Under the pieces are notes generated by a model. That model searched no databases, had not been told where the DNA came from, and saw only the letters and a list, made by a program, of their open reading frames with translations. From Gracilariopsis chorda (taxonomy: Eukaryota; Rhodophyta; Florideophyceae; Gracilariales; Gracilariaceae), in contig NBIV01000144.1 in the NCBI GenBank assembly GCA_003194525.1, forward strand, positions 62,001 to 126,000: 64,000 bases of DNA, read 5' to 3'. This document shows, one piece after another, positions 43,164 through 54,868 of the stretch. The translations under genes and the position numbers were made by a program. How positions within the stretch are numbered: the stretch's first letter is position 1; every line of letters begins with the position of its first letter.

Positions 43164-46100
43164 ATGCGGAATATGGATCAACACGAGGACCGAAACCAAA
43201 ACAAAAGCAGAAACTGGGATACGCACCGTATCCCACGAAAAGCAAACAACAATCGTACCAAAAGCGAGCAAGGTGGTCCCAACCGAGGTTTCGTTGCCAT
43301 AGCAAATGCAAGTCTTCATTATGATGACAGCATACAAACATGGCTAGACTCACGTGCAAGTCACGTCTTCGTCAACGAGAGAGACCTGTTTTGGGACTAC
43401 CAACGCAGTACACCACAAACGGTAAACAATTGTGACCACACGTGTGATATAGTAGGCTTTGGGAAAATAAAACTACCGCTTGGAAAGGGGATACTGTTAC
43501 TTGTGAAGCATACGCCATCCTTCAACTCTAACCTGGTATCCCTCTCCGTGCGTTCAAGGCACGTAGACTTAACATTTTCCAACAGCCAAGAGACTTCGAT
43601 GTTCATCATCAAAGATCGCTCAACTGGAAAATAACTTTACAAGTCAACGCCAAGGTAGGGACTTTACCCTTTGCCAAGTCCTACGCCTCCCCCACGCGCA
43701 CAAACAGCGTCATACTCTCCAGGCAACACTGCCAAGGACTGGCATGAGAAACTTGGACACACCGGTCGCGATCTGCTTCTATCTTGCATCGACCAATGTG
43801 ATGGAGTACCCACACTATCCGCGACAGAGGTAAACAATATTTCCTGTACCCCGTGCATCGACGCTGGTACCAAACGTGCTCCACTCAGACAATCTGACTC
43901 GATCGCGGAAGAGCCATTGGAACTAACACACATGGACCTCATTGGCCCCATAACCCCGAGCTCCTTACAGGGTTCTAAGTACATGCAGGTAATTATTGAC
44001 GATAACACAAGGGTAAGCTCCGTTTACTTTCTCGACAAAAAGACTCAGTTCTTTGATTCAGTACGTTGGTACAAGGCTCGCGCAGAGAATGAACTCTCTC
44101 CAAACAGAATATACCGCGTTTACCTTGACGGGGCGGGTGAGAATAGGTCCGACGACTTCGTCACATATGCCATGGAGAGCGGAATGATATTTGAATTCAT
44201 TCCACCGTATGCGCATCAATCAAACGGTGTCGCGGAGAAAATCATACAGGAATTGTGGAAGATGGCGCGAACTTTCCTGTTAGCTGCAAGTTTGCCTCAT
44301 CAGCTGTGGGAGGAAGCCATCTCGCATGCCAAATACCTAAGGAACTGCATACCAAATCACCGAGTAGGAATGAAGGTCCCCTTCACACTATGGTTTGGAC
44401 GAAAGCCTGACTTTACAAATATCCTCAAGTTTGGACAGCAGGGACATGGGTATATATATCGGTCCGAGACAGTGGCGAACAAGAAGCTACTACCTCGTGC
44501 TGTTCCAGGCCATTTCTTTGGGATGCATAGCCCACGAATTCTGTTAAGAATTTACGTTCCTTCGATGGGAAAAGTGATAAAGTGCCGAGAGGCAGACTTC
44601 AAGATGAACAAGGAAGCCCTTCCATCCATCAATGAAATAATAGACTTCTCTTCAATTCGTCGTCACGAAGCCGAGAGAAGGATGGAGGAAGATGACGAAG
44701 AGCGTTTGGATGCCTATTTAGTGCATTTTTTGAATGCCAACTCTCGCTTAAGAGATCTTAGGGATGGTGGCAGAGTCCCTAAGAGCTTTTTGGGAGCACG
44801 AGTAATGCCAAGATGGGCAGAAGCAATCGACAGAGAATACAACGCCCTAGTGCAATGAAGAACGTGGAGGCTTGTTGACAGAAAACAAAATATGATGCCC
44901 TTGCCCTTCCCTTGGAGATTCATAGAAAAATAACTGAGCTCGGATCCCCCACAGATACTTCCAAAAGCACGCTGCGTAGCGCGGGGCGACTTACAACGTC
45001 CTTACTTGGACTTAGACCCCGACGATCTGTACGCCCCCGTCGCACGACAAGAAACTATCCGTCTCATCCTCGCCAAAGCTGCAGCCCAAGGCCAAAGATT
45101 GGAGGCGATGGACATAAGCAATGCGTACCTTTACGGGGATCTCGACGAACCCTTAATAATGGAGCAACCACAAAACGCCTCTAGATCCTCATTTGTACCT
45201 GGCAAAGTATGCTTGCTGCTCAAATCTCTTTATGGGGCACGCCAAGCCGGGAAGATATGGGGCTCACTACTACATAAGGCACTATTACGACTAGGATTCA
45301 CACAATCTAGTACGGATAGTCGCCTTTACATATATAAATCCACAAGTGGTACATTGTCATTAGTGATCGTTGTGGACGACATCCTGATGTCATGTGATTC
45401 GCATTCCTTAATTAATGACTTCAAAGCGGAGATGCAGGAGCTTTTCGAGGTCAAGCTTCTTGGAGAAGTTAAATCATTCATCGGACTTGACATTGAAAGG
45501 AACAAAACCTGCATCAAGGTCCGATAGACCAGGTATGTCGAAAAGATTTTGAAAGAAAATGGATTGAGCCACTCAAACAGTCCTCGGACACCATTACCTT
45601 CTAAATGCGACCTCACAGGCCGACGAGAAGAAGAACTCAGTCTTGCACCTGGCATTCACAATCGCTACCGGAAGATGGTGGGCACCATAATGTGCTTGGC
45701 AGTGTCTTCCAGACCAGACATAATGCTTGCAGCATCTATGCTAGCAAAGCAAGTCCACGACCCATGCATCAGGCCCGTGGGACTTGGAAAGAGAGTACTT
45801 AGGTACTTGAAGGGTACAAAGGGTCTTTGCTTGTTCTTTCCCACGCATACTACAGCGCCAATGGAGGCATATTGCGATGCCGATTGGGGTGGATGTCGTG
45901 AGGCAAGGAAGTCTACGACTGGATTCTTGATCAAGGAGAATGAAGCAACGATCATGTGGACGACCAAGAAACAAACGCTTGTTGCGTTATCGTCTGGAGA
46001 AGAAGAGTATATTGCACTTTTGTATTGCGGTAAAACGCTTACGTGGTTGCGGAGATTGTTTTAGGAATTACGCAACCAAACAGTCCTAACCGATGAACCG

Positions 46101-46346
46101 AGAATTTACTCAATATCTATTTTCACAGACAGTTCGACTGCGTTGTCGATTGTGAGGAACCCTAAAGTCTCGGAAAGAAACAAGCACATTTCCCTTAAAT
46201 TTCATCATGTCAAAGAACTCATGGAGGCCAATGTTGTGGATTTGAAATCGATTAGGACTGCAGTGCAAGCTGCTGACTTGCTTACCAAGCCTGTATCCTA
46301 CGAAATCCCCAAGCGACTATCGTTGCTTTGTGGCTTGATGTCTTAA
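43164..46346 (+). pseudogene. Copia pol region (protease, integrase, RT, RNase H)
   Basis: Recognisable blocks in order: a protease-like WLDSRASHVF; integrase with the HxH-type DWHEKLGHTG, CTPC, and the DDE core around THMDLIGPI and YAHQSNGVAEK; RT with AMDISNAYLYGDL and VIVVDDILMS; RNase H with YCDADWGG and TTKKQTLVALSSGEEEY. The order is Copia. Several breaks. Confidence 0.88.
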
Positions 46347-46646
46347 AATAAGTATTATTACTACCGACTTTGACTTCTTTCTGATTTGACTGACGGTTTT
46401 TCTTTTCTATCTCTCTACCATTGCATATCTTACATATCGGAGTTTTCTTTTTCTGCAAGTGGCTACATTGTTTTTATTTCTTGCAGGTTTGCTTAACACA
46501 ACTGACAAAAGGGCTATACCTTTTCCTTAAGATACAGATTTTTCCTGATAGGTTTTACTGTATCGTGGTTTTTAACAGTAGCCACTACTTCACTTGGATA
46601 GATTAGAACGCAAGACGATTCTAGCTAAGTCGTTTGCGAGGGACGG

Positions 46647-46783
46647 TGTGAATGGACTGACTGTGGGCGCTCATTGGAACGAGCCACAGGGTCCAAACAC
46701 TAGTCTTATGGAGCTAGTATATATACACTGAACGTTTTCACTCCCCTAAGGAAAATAAACAAGGCAGAGCGAAAACCGCTACA
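46647..46783 (+). repeat. Copia 3' LTR (137 bp)
   Basis: Partner of 39783-39919, with about 8% differences. Preceded by the purine-rich GCGAGGGACGG (46636-46646), a likely polypurine tract. Confidence 0.88.
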
Positions 46784-46855
46784 AAGATCTGGGTGATCTC
46801 CCGTTGGCCTGCCCATTGCTAGACATGCAGTGCTTTCCTCCCTCGGCACTGCTCC

Positions 46856-48030
46856 GTGGCGCGCATTCTGGTTCCTCCAGTTGATCAAATAAAGTATTCA
46901 TACAATTTCATTGAGCCTATCGCCGGTATGCCGTGGGTTGATTCGCTCGCCAGCAGTCATATCGCCTCAAACAGGGTCAAAATCGACCAATGGAGAGGAG
47001 TCCGAATCCAGTATGGGCTTGTGCTGCCTAGTTTCAGAGATACCGTCAATTCTTTGTTTTCAGACGAAAGACCAGGTGGCATGCTGCCTCGAAAAATCGT
47101 AGCAATTTCCAATGCGTTTTTCGAGCGATTCGCGCCGCTGCAGGAGGCGCGCGCGCTGCAATTTGGCCTTCAGGTAGATAGCCACTTAGAAAGCTAGTGA
47201 ATATGTTACAAATTCTTCAAAAAACCTTTCTTAGTTGACTCCGACGGTGGCAAGGTGGACCGCATGTAACACTCGGCCTCAGGCGTCGTACCTTAACAAC
47301 GTGCTCCGTGCGGCCATGTTTCCGCCAGAACCTTCGTATGACGTTCTCCGGGATGTGGTGTCGTGGTTCCCACCGGTCATATTCAGGAAGGTACCAGTAC
47401 TATCGGACCTTGTAGATAACGTTGCCGTCGTCGTCGAGGCCGGCGAAGACGATGTGCTCAAACACCTATTCCTTATGCAATACTTCCTCCGGAAGATCCA
47501 TAGTTCCCAACGGACCAAACCTTTTTGGTGAGCTAGACCTAGAATCGTGCATTAGGCGCACTTCACCATTGGAAGATCCATTTACTTGGGGAACGGTGCT
47601 TGCCGTTAGACATCCTAAGGCGAGTACGGGGGGCCCAAAGCCATGCGCTGGGTGCTTAGAACTAATGGAGAAATCTCTCTCCTGGGAGGAGACTATGCGC
47701 ACTTTTTCCGTTGGTAAGCGTCTGATGGTAGGCGAAGAGGGTCTGGGACCCGCCACATTGTCGCCATCCAGAGGCAAGAAAGCTTCCTCAGAAAGTTTCA
47801 TAGCGTCCAAGGGACCAAATCTGGTGGTGGAAAAGCCATTGGTAGGGTCCACAGAGACTGCCTTAAAGGAAGAGAGTACAGAAGGCTTGCCTACGGTAGG
47901 ATCGACGGTGACTTCCTTCGGTGCTGCAATATTGGCAGATTACGCTGGGGGCCCCTTTGCGGAGGCTTCCTTTGGTGCAAGCGTCGCCCCTGTAGAGTGG
48001 TGCATAGCATTGGAATCTGGCATGGGGTAG
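46856..48030 (+). other. antisense ORF block in the Gypsy 3' region, part 2
   Basis: Continuation of the antisense block on the other side of the nested Copia. Plus-strand open stretches include one with FIEPIAGMPWVDSLASS and one with LKHLFLMQYFLRKIH. The last one overlaps the end of the integrase region on the opposite strand. No domain recognised; fossil. Confidence 0.45.
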
Positions 48031-49407
48031 TACTAATGGTACGGTCGATACCATTGCTGGCGTTCTGCCTCGAGGTTGTGTATCGCCGCGCCGGGGAGAC
48101 ACGGTCGATTGCGACCGTGTTTTGTAGGCCGTCGGGCTCGATAGTCACCGTATGGGCAGAACTACGTAGCACCTTGAAGGGACCAACGGAATTTCGCAGG
48201 AGATTCCTAGAGGCGAGTTCCATTTCATCTAGTGGTGCATCCGCCGGTGCTCTATCCAGGTAGATCATTTCTCTCGTTTTCAAGGTAGGAGTAGATCGAA
48301 CGGCCCTATCGAAGTTCGCTTTGTACCTGAGCTGCGCTCGCGCTAGATTTGTTCTTGCCGTCTGCAGGATACTATCAATTTTCCGGTGAGCGTACCTACT
48401 CGACTGCAGGGGCATCATTCTTTCAGTAATGTTCTGAAGGAACCAGGACGTCTTTACATCTACTGCCAATGATACTGGCTACCTAGTTAGGGTGAGCTCA
48501 AACGGAGTCGTACCAGTGGAATTATGCACCTCACTGTTGTATGCGTATAATAGTGGTTCGAACTAGTCATCCCAGTCCAATTGGTGCTCGGCCGTGTAGT
48601 GTACCAAACGGTTAATGAGCGTCTTGTTAAACAGTTTAGCCTGACCTTTGGTTTGCGGACGATAAGCAGTCGTAGTGACGTGCTTAATACCTAAAGTGGC
48701 ACAGAAATGTGAGAAGAACTTCGACAGAAACTGATTGCCGCTGTCCGTGAGTAGATACAAGGGCAAATCATGAGAATAGACCCATTGTGTAAGGAAAGCC
48801 ATTGCCACATCCTTAGCGGTAGTCGTCTTCAAGGGAATAGCCCGTGTGGTCTTCGTGAACCTGTCGGTAACACCTAGGATGAACTGGTTGTCAAAGGTGG
48901 ATCTCGGCATCGAACCCAGGATGTGCATTGCCACGAATTCCAATGGTCCAGCTGCCGAAAATAGCTTGAGCTTAGAGTGATAGCGAGCTGTTGTCACACG
49001 GATCTTGGCACACGACACGCATGTCTTCGCCTTGTTCCAAGAGTTATTCGTCATGAAGCGCCAATAGAAATGCTTCCTAATGGCTTGATACATGCGAGTA
49101 CGACCAGAGTGGCCTGCGAACCGAGAGGAGTGAGCGAGATATAGGAACCGGGGCTGTAAGGATTGGGGAACAACCTCCTAGATCTAACTGTCCAGTGGTG
49201 ACCCTCGGCAGAGTAGTCCGAATCGGTCATAGTCAAACAAGCATCCTTTGGTTTCGACGAGCTCGGCTTTTCCTTGGCAGAACTTGTCGTTCTCCTGAGC
49301 CTGAGGGAGGTCTTCCAAGGTAGTTGGGGGTAACTCCTTTTCCTTTGGCACGATCGCAGTAACCTTTGGGCTTGATCCCTCGTGTTGGCACTCCTGTGGC
49401 TAGTCAA
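47891..49407 (-). pseudogene. Gypsy integrase region
   Basis: Zinc-finger side near 49.05 kb (YQAIRKHFYW, CVSCAKIR), then the core with VTDRFTKTTRAIPL, YLLTDSGNQFLS and YRPQTKGQ, and a C-terminal segment with SRYAHRKID. These blocks are standard Gypsy integrase features. Fossil part. Confidence 0.85.
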
Positions 49408-49630
49408 TTACATACACCTCCTCCGTGTCGACTTCACTATCGGCCCACTCCACTTTGGCCAGCAGCACGTCATCGTCATGGTCAGTCTCGTACCCGTCGA
49501 GATTAGGAGTAGGTATATCATGATTCAAAGGGGTTTGATCGGTTCCATCGTTGAGTATGTGGCTGAGCGCGTCTGCGGCCTGGTGTTTGACCCCAGTCTT
49601 GTATGTAAGCTCGTACTGAAATTTGGAGAG

Positions 49631-50779
49631 TCACAGCCTCCATCCAGCTAGCCCACTCGACGCGTCCGTCATGTTCAGCAGCCGACGTAGTGAATGGTGG
49701 TCAGTTCTAATGGTGAACCGAACTACGTCGAGATAAGGCCTTAACTTTAGAACTGCCCATACGATAGCGAGGCAGTCCTTTTCGGTTTTACTGTAGTTAC
49801 TATCGGCGCTTTTCAGGGTCCTACTCCAGTAACCAATGGGTCGATTATCTTTTGGAAATTCTTGCTCCTGCAGGTAGGCACATCGAAATTTTCCATTGGA
49901 AGCATCCGTGTCGAACAGGTATGGTTTATCCGGCTTCGGGAATGCCAGTATGGGAGGGTTCAAGAGTTTATCCTTCAAGGTATCAAAGAATTTGTACTGC
50001 TCTTCCGGCAGGCAGTGGAACTCCGATGTTATAACCCTCTTGAGCATCTCATTGAGGGGTGCAGCTATCTTTGAGAACCCTTCAACAAACTGACAGTAGA
50101 CATTATATAGCCCAATAAAGGAGCGGAGTTGAGTGTGGGTTCTAGGGGTTTTCGCCATCCGGATCGTATTAGCTGTCCTCTTGGCAACCTCGAGCTTCCC
50201 AGGGTGAACCAAATGCCCTGGGTAGTTCACAGAGGCTTGGAAAAAGAAGCACTTCGGTAGCTTCAGTGTTATCCCAGCCTCTTCAAGAATCCTAAGGAAC
50301 GTTCTCACGTAGTTGAAATGTTCCCGAACGGTTCTGGAAAAGATGATTACGTCATCCAGATAAAGCAGCGCGAAGTTCCATTTTACCCTGCACAGAATGA
50401 TGTCCATAGCCCGTTGGAAAGTTGCCAGAGCGTTCATCAAACCAAAGGGCATCCGTGTAAAACCGAACAATCCCCCGTGGGTTGTCAAAGTCGTGAGGGT
50501 CCTCGCGTCGTCATCCACTGGTATCTGCCAATAGCCCCAATTGGCATCCAACGTGGTGGATAACGTTGATTCGCCTAAGTAATCGAGACAGTCATCCATC
50601 TGGGGGATAGGATAGCTACCCTGTTTGTTCATCGCATTAAGCCTTCGGTATTCAATAAAAAACCTAACGGAACTGTCCTCCTTCGCCAAAAGGACGAAGG
50701 GACTTGCCCATTGGGATTCGTGTGGCCGAGCAGGCCCGATGACGCTGGCCTTGTGCATCTTCGACATTTGCTCCGCCAC
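49631..50779 (-). pseudogene. Gypsy reverse transcriptase and RNase H region
   Basis: Reads SSVRFFIEYRRLNAMN, FTRMPFGLMNALATFQRAMD, the catalytic FALLYLDDVIIFS, FLRILEEAGITLKLPKC, then RNase H with YLFDTDASNGKF and KDCLAIVWAV. Good Gypsy-type match. Confidence 0.92.
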
Positions 50780-51290
50780 GATCTCACGTCTCTTAAGGCC
50801 TGTACGGTACGGGTGTTGTTACAATGGCTTTGCATCTGCCTTAAAGTCTATGCGGTGCTTTGTCGCGTGGATTTCTCCCGATTAGCCAGAGCACATGGAT
50901 ATAACGTTCCTGAAGAGCTCAAAACCTGACGATGGTAGGATTCAAACTCCTTCTCAAGGTTTAACTCTCCCTTTGCCACGTTTCGATGTCCTTGTCAGAG
51001 GTAGAGGTCAGGTCATACCATGAGGTTTCTATTCAGCCATTGGTGCCGGGAGCACAATATCAAGTATGCTTGATATGGGTAAACGTATTCGGCGGTCCCG
51101 ACAGTTACTGATGTTTATCCAGAAGGGATCCATTGGTCTGCAGTCCATTATACCATGGGGCATGAGGGAAAGATGACGGTGAGTCCTCTTGGGATGATTC
51201 TGCATCGTCACCTAACCAGTAGTTTTGCAGTTAGCCAGAGCGGCAATCTGCGTCATTGGCGGTATTGTTATCGCCTTTGATAACCGAACC

Positions 51291-51821
51291 TCATTGGATA
51301 GGGTATTCTGCGCCAGTGAAGGGCGCCATGGGATGGCAGCGGGACCAGACGTGGAACCCATAATTGCCACTGGGCGGGTGCGGTAGAAAGAGACCTTCTG
51401 GAGGCCAGGGTAGATCGCCTTCACGTAACGGTCGATGAAGGATGCACTCAGAACCTAAGGTAGGACACGAAACGAACCAGATGCGAACCTGGAGGTCACC
51501 CAAATGCAAGCAGAAGGGAGTTATTTCTTTAATAACCATTGGTCTTTTAGATGCGTCGGTCACCTTTGGAACTTTCCTCACCGTCACTGCACGCTCCCAA
51601 CCGGCCAGCAAAACCTTCGGATGAACCAGGTTCGGACCTCCGCTCGTGTCGGGGAGGCTCGTCAGGACCCGCGACCTAGAGGCAGTAAATCCAACGGTAT
51701 GGCGAACCTTATAGTTCTCCTTCCTCAGGTTACAAACTGTTGTGTTTCCTTCGGATTGTATCTCGCAAAACCATCGTTCGAAGCTTGCTTCATCCTTCGG
51801 CGTCAGCGGTCGAGTTTCCAC
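51291..51821 (-). pseudogene. Gypsy protease-region ORF
   Basis: Lies between gag and RT, the place of the protease. LQVRIWFVSCPTLGSECIL resembles the C-terminal half of a retropepsin ('v.f.v....d.ILG.d.l'). The active-site triad is not clearly seen. Fossil part. Confidence 0.5.
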
Positions 51822-52101
51822 AGGAGCAGCAGGGTCCCTAGAAAGATCCTGTGCACCTTTGGTAGTGAGGCGGGAATCCTCTGAGGGGCAGCTCGCCTCA
51901 AGCCGCTCATTTAGGTGATTTCCGACAAAGTTTCTCCACCGGTGGCATACGCGTTCCCAGCGTTCTGCGCTTCTTCTGGTGGAGTATCCCTCAGTAGATC
52001 CGCGCCATCCGCATCTACTGGAGTTCAGACAAACTGAACCTGTAGAGCCTTGCCAGGCGTTTCCAATGATGTAGCGTAGTGCGATATACCAGTGGTTTAC
52101 G

Positions 52102-52166
52102 GGTAGTGTAGAGGCTGACGGTTGAACTTTCCTAAAGAATGTTCAACCGTCAGCCTCTACACTACC
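52102..52166. repeat. perfect 26-bp inverted repeat with 13-nt loop
   Basis: Arm 52102-52127 (ggtagtgtagaggctgac..) is the exact reverse complement of 52141-52166; the loop is tttcctaaagaat. It lies between the gag and protease regions of the Gypsy, away from its ends. It may be a small foldback insertion or a hairpin RNA source. Confidence 0.85.
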
Positions 52167-52372
52167 AGGCCTGGTAATTCTCGTTCCTAAGGGCTAGGAG
52201 TTTCTTCCGCGTTTCTTTTGGCAATAATTTCATGCAGTCACAGGGGTAACCTTAGACAAGCATATGTAACAAGCCTGTGAAGCGAGCTGAAACACATTCC
52301 TGCGAGGAGAAATGGGGGTGTACCTCGGCGTACGTTGTCCTGAAGGAGTGGACGTATCAATGACGGCGCACC

Positions 52373-53956
52373 TCAGGGAGCCGATCCAAAGCACACTGCG
52401 AGGATGTTTCCTTCATCCTCGACGCAGCCTGAGGCACTGCTTTCAGAGCTCTCGACCATATAGGCTCGGGAGCTCTTCCTGACAGGCGTCGCTCTTCCCC
52501 TGGCGTCATGGTTGACTGCCCGACGGGAAGTCCTGTAGGTTTTGCCATAACCATCGGCATAATTCACCAACTGCCTATAGGAAGGGCTTGTATGATCCAT
52601 ATGGTGATTGTCAACGTGCGTCATGATGGCAGACAGCAAACCAACGATGAAATGCTGCGTCAACCGGTTCTCGGAGAACACGTTCCGACACCGATAGGCC
52701 TTCCTCCAAAGAGTGTCGCCGAAGTCCTCCTCGGTCATGTTAGAACTCTGCCGATAGGTAATCACATTGGGATGGGCGTCCATGACGACGTCATCCATCG
52801 CGTACGTCTCCAATAGGTATTGCACGACTTCTGGATAGACCCCAAGGAGCTCCCGGTCGGTAGCATTTACTGGGTACGTGGTTCCAGAGATCCTGGAAAC
52901 CACGATTTCATGCGCTTTCCCATGGAGAAAAAACTGAAACAGATACAGACTGGCACCCTCGTGGACGCCGTTCTGATCAAAGGCCGTGTGGAACAGACTG
53001 AGAAATCTAAGCATAGAAATGGGGTCAGATCCCAAGAACTTCTCCTTTAAGGTTAGCTGTATCCGTTTGGCCCACCTCGTGACCTTCTTCTTCACTGAGA
53101 TAGAGTACCAGATTGACCGACCGGCCAAGCGGTACGTGCGGTAATTGAATAACCTCTGGAAGAGTTCAATGGTTGTTAAGAATGGTTTGAAGCGTCGAAC
53201 AGCTGCCTCGTCCGTCTCTGAGCCACTAGAACTTGACGAAACAGAATCGGAATCGCTACCGCTGGAGTTCTTACGGCTATTCCTCTGGGTCTTCGACTTC
53301 ATCATACGGTTACTTCCCTTCTTCCTACGGTCAGAAATTAGAGCTTCCAATGCTGGCTCTTCATCTTCAGCCTCAAAATCCATGGTTGCTCGGGGGATCC
53401 GGACCCCTTGGTACCTGAGGGGTTGCACGTTCATAATGCCTTCTTGCTGAGGGGCGTCCCTATTTTTCCTTGGGCGTGGGCCCGATTGGTCTACCTGTGG
53501 TTGAATCCGGGAAGGGGCTACCAATGCAGCTGCTAACGGTGGTTTGGAACGAGGTTGCCATAAGGATACCAATGGATTAACTTCCATTCCGCCCTCGGGG
53601 GGCGGCGCGCCTACCTGGCGGGTCCTTTCACGGCGAATACCAATGGCTAGGGAGTCAACGAAAGCTTCGGACTCCAGTACCTTAGAAAGGAATCTTTGTG
53701 CCACCTGGTTGGCGTGCTCTACGAGGGCCACCGTGACTCAATGATCCACAAGGGTTTCGAGTTGGGCGTCGAGTATCTCGCGCTCCCTTGGCCAAAGAAG
53801 GTCACCAATTCCATTGGTAGTGAGTATTTCACTGGTTCCAATGATGTCCTGTGGTCTTTCCTGTGGTTTGTTGAGCTGCAAGCAGTACTCGTCGAGCCGT
53901 CGCCGGAGTTGGTCGGCCAGCGAGGTATCGCAGCGAATCCTCTCGAGTTCCTCCAT
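52373..53956 (-). pseudogene. Gypsy gag region
   Basis: Opens near 53.9 kb with a charged helix (CDTSLADQLRRRLDEYC). The capsid part contains ARWAKRIQLTLKEKFLG-like and SLFHTAFDQNGVHEGASLY blocks and RLTQHFIVGLLSAIMTHVD, with a Ser-rich acidic linker (SGSDSDSVSSSSSGSETDE) before it. Matches the retrotransposon gag layout. Fossil part. Confidence 0.75.
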
Positions 53957-54223
53957 TGGTGTGAGGAGATTAACCTGTGGTTGCGAGCGGGTGCTCTGTC
54001 AGGCACTAGCGTTATTACTGGAAGGTCAGGCCACAGGAATAGGGGGGCGTGGAGGTTCCACTGGCTTGTGCTACTGGTGTACGGGGTTCTAGATTACGAG
54101 TTTGATTGTTATCCATTATGGCGGTGCTTGCAGTACCAGTCCGTAAGAAATCCGGTTTCAATTGTAGAATTCCACTAATTAGTCTTTCCTAAAGGTCATA
54201 TTTCACTTTCGTGCGGAATTCTA

Positions 54224-54236
54224 GGTCGGGAGACCA
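54224..54236 (-). promoter_or_regulatory. Gypsy primer-binding site candidate
   Basis: Four bases inside the 5' LTR the element strand reads TGGTCTCCCGACC. TGG is the expected complement of a tRNA CCA end. I cannot assign the tRNA with certainty. Confidence 0.55.
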
Positions 54237-54240
54237 GAAA

Positions 54241-54717
54241 TATAGTATAATTAGCACGGGTCACTAGCCACGAGAGAAATCCGAAGGAAATAGGCCAACG
54301 GCCAGATCACTGGTACAAAAGGCGCACTCGGGTGATGTTAACTGTCCCGCCTGCAGGAAGGGGCGAGTGACGTAAGAAAGCCGTAGAAGCCTTGAGGAAT
54401 GAAGTAAAACTAACTAAAGGTGGGCTAGTAAACTCAGGGGAGTCTCTGACGTTACCTCTGGAGGAAGGCGCACCTCGAGCAGCCTAAGTATCGACTGCGA
54501 GGCGTCTGTACCTCAGGTGCGGTGCCCTGTAACGCACTGCACCACGTGCACCATCTACTTTACCTATGGTACTACTATTATAAATTAGAAGTTAGCGTGT
54601 CGCTCAGGCTTGCTAACGGCCACGTGTACCAACACCATTGGCATGGCGGCAATGTGACCAGCACAGGCGCTGGCCATGCCAACAGGAACGCGAACAATCT
54701 AGGCTCACAATACTACA
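54241..54717 (-). repeat. Gypsy 5' LTR (477 bp)
   Basis: Partner of 36195-36670. Shared blocks include actggtacaaaaggc, aaaggtgggctagta and ggcgcacctcgagcagccta. It lies beside the primer-binding site, which makes it the 5' LTR of a minus-strand element. Confidence 0.9.
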
Positions 54718-54868
54718 TTCTGCACAAGATCATCTTCCCCAATAGCTCTGATTCTTTTTGATGGTTGTAACTGCTCATTCCTAAACAGCGTCTGTGCCCA
54801 ACTTCAGACAGTCAAATCATTCGGAAATCTACTAACTACATGGCAAATTGCCTTTGTTTTCGTTCACG

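Larger units (their letters stand above)
39783..46783 (+). mobile_element. Copia-type LTR retrotransposon nested in the Gypsy (7.0 kb)
   Basis: Bounded by two 137-bp LTRs, each TGTGAATGG...CCGCTACA, with flanks aacat and aagat that look like a 5-bp target duplication with one change. On the plus strand: 5' LTR, an unusually long leader of about 2.4 kb containing C-rich repeats, gag (about 42.35-43.1, ending in a CCHC knuckle region CWKCGRLGH), protease (about 43.2-43.6), integrase (about 43.7-44.9), reverse transcriptase and RNase H (about 45.0-46.35), polypurine tract, 3' LTR. LTRs differ at about 11 of 137 positions. Coding region broken, about five breaks. Confidence 0.92.
36195..54717 (-). 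mobile_element. Ty3/Gypsy LTR retrotransposon, split by a nested Copia
   Basis: Two diverged direct repeats of about 477 bp bound the element. On the minus strand the parts run: 5' LTR (54.24-54.72), primer-binding site, gag (about 52.37-53.9), protease region (about 51.3-51.8), reverse transcriptase plus RNase H (about 49.6-50.8), integrase (about 47.9-49.4), a long 3' region carrying ORFs of the opposite strand, polypurine tract and 3' LTR. RT before integrase is the Gypsy order. Without the 7.0-kb Copia nested at 39.78-46.78 it is about 11.5 kb. LTRs differ by roughly 15% by eye, making it the oldest layer. Clearly broken, with ten or more breaks. Confidence 0.9.
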
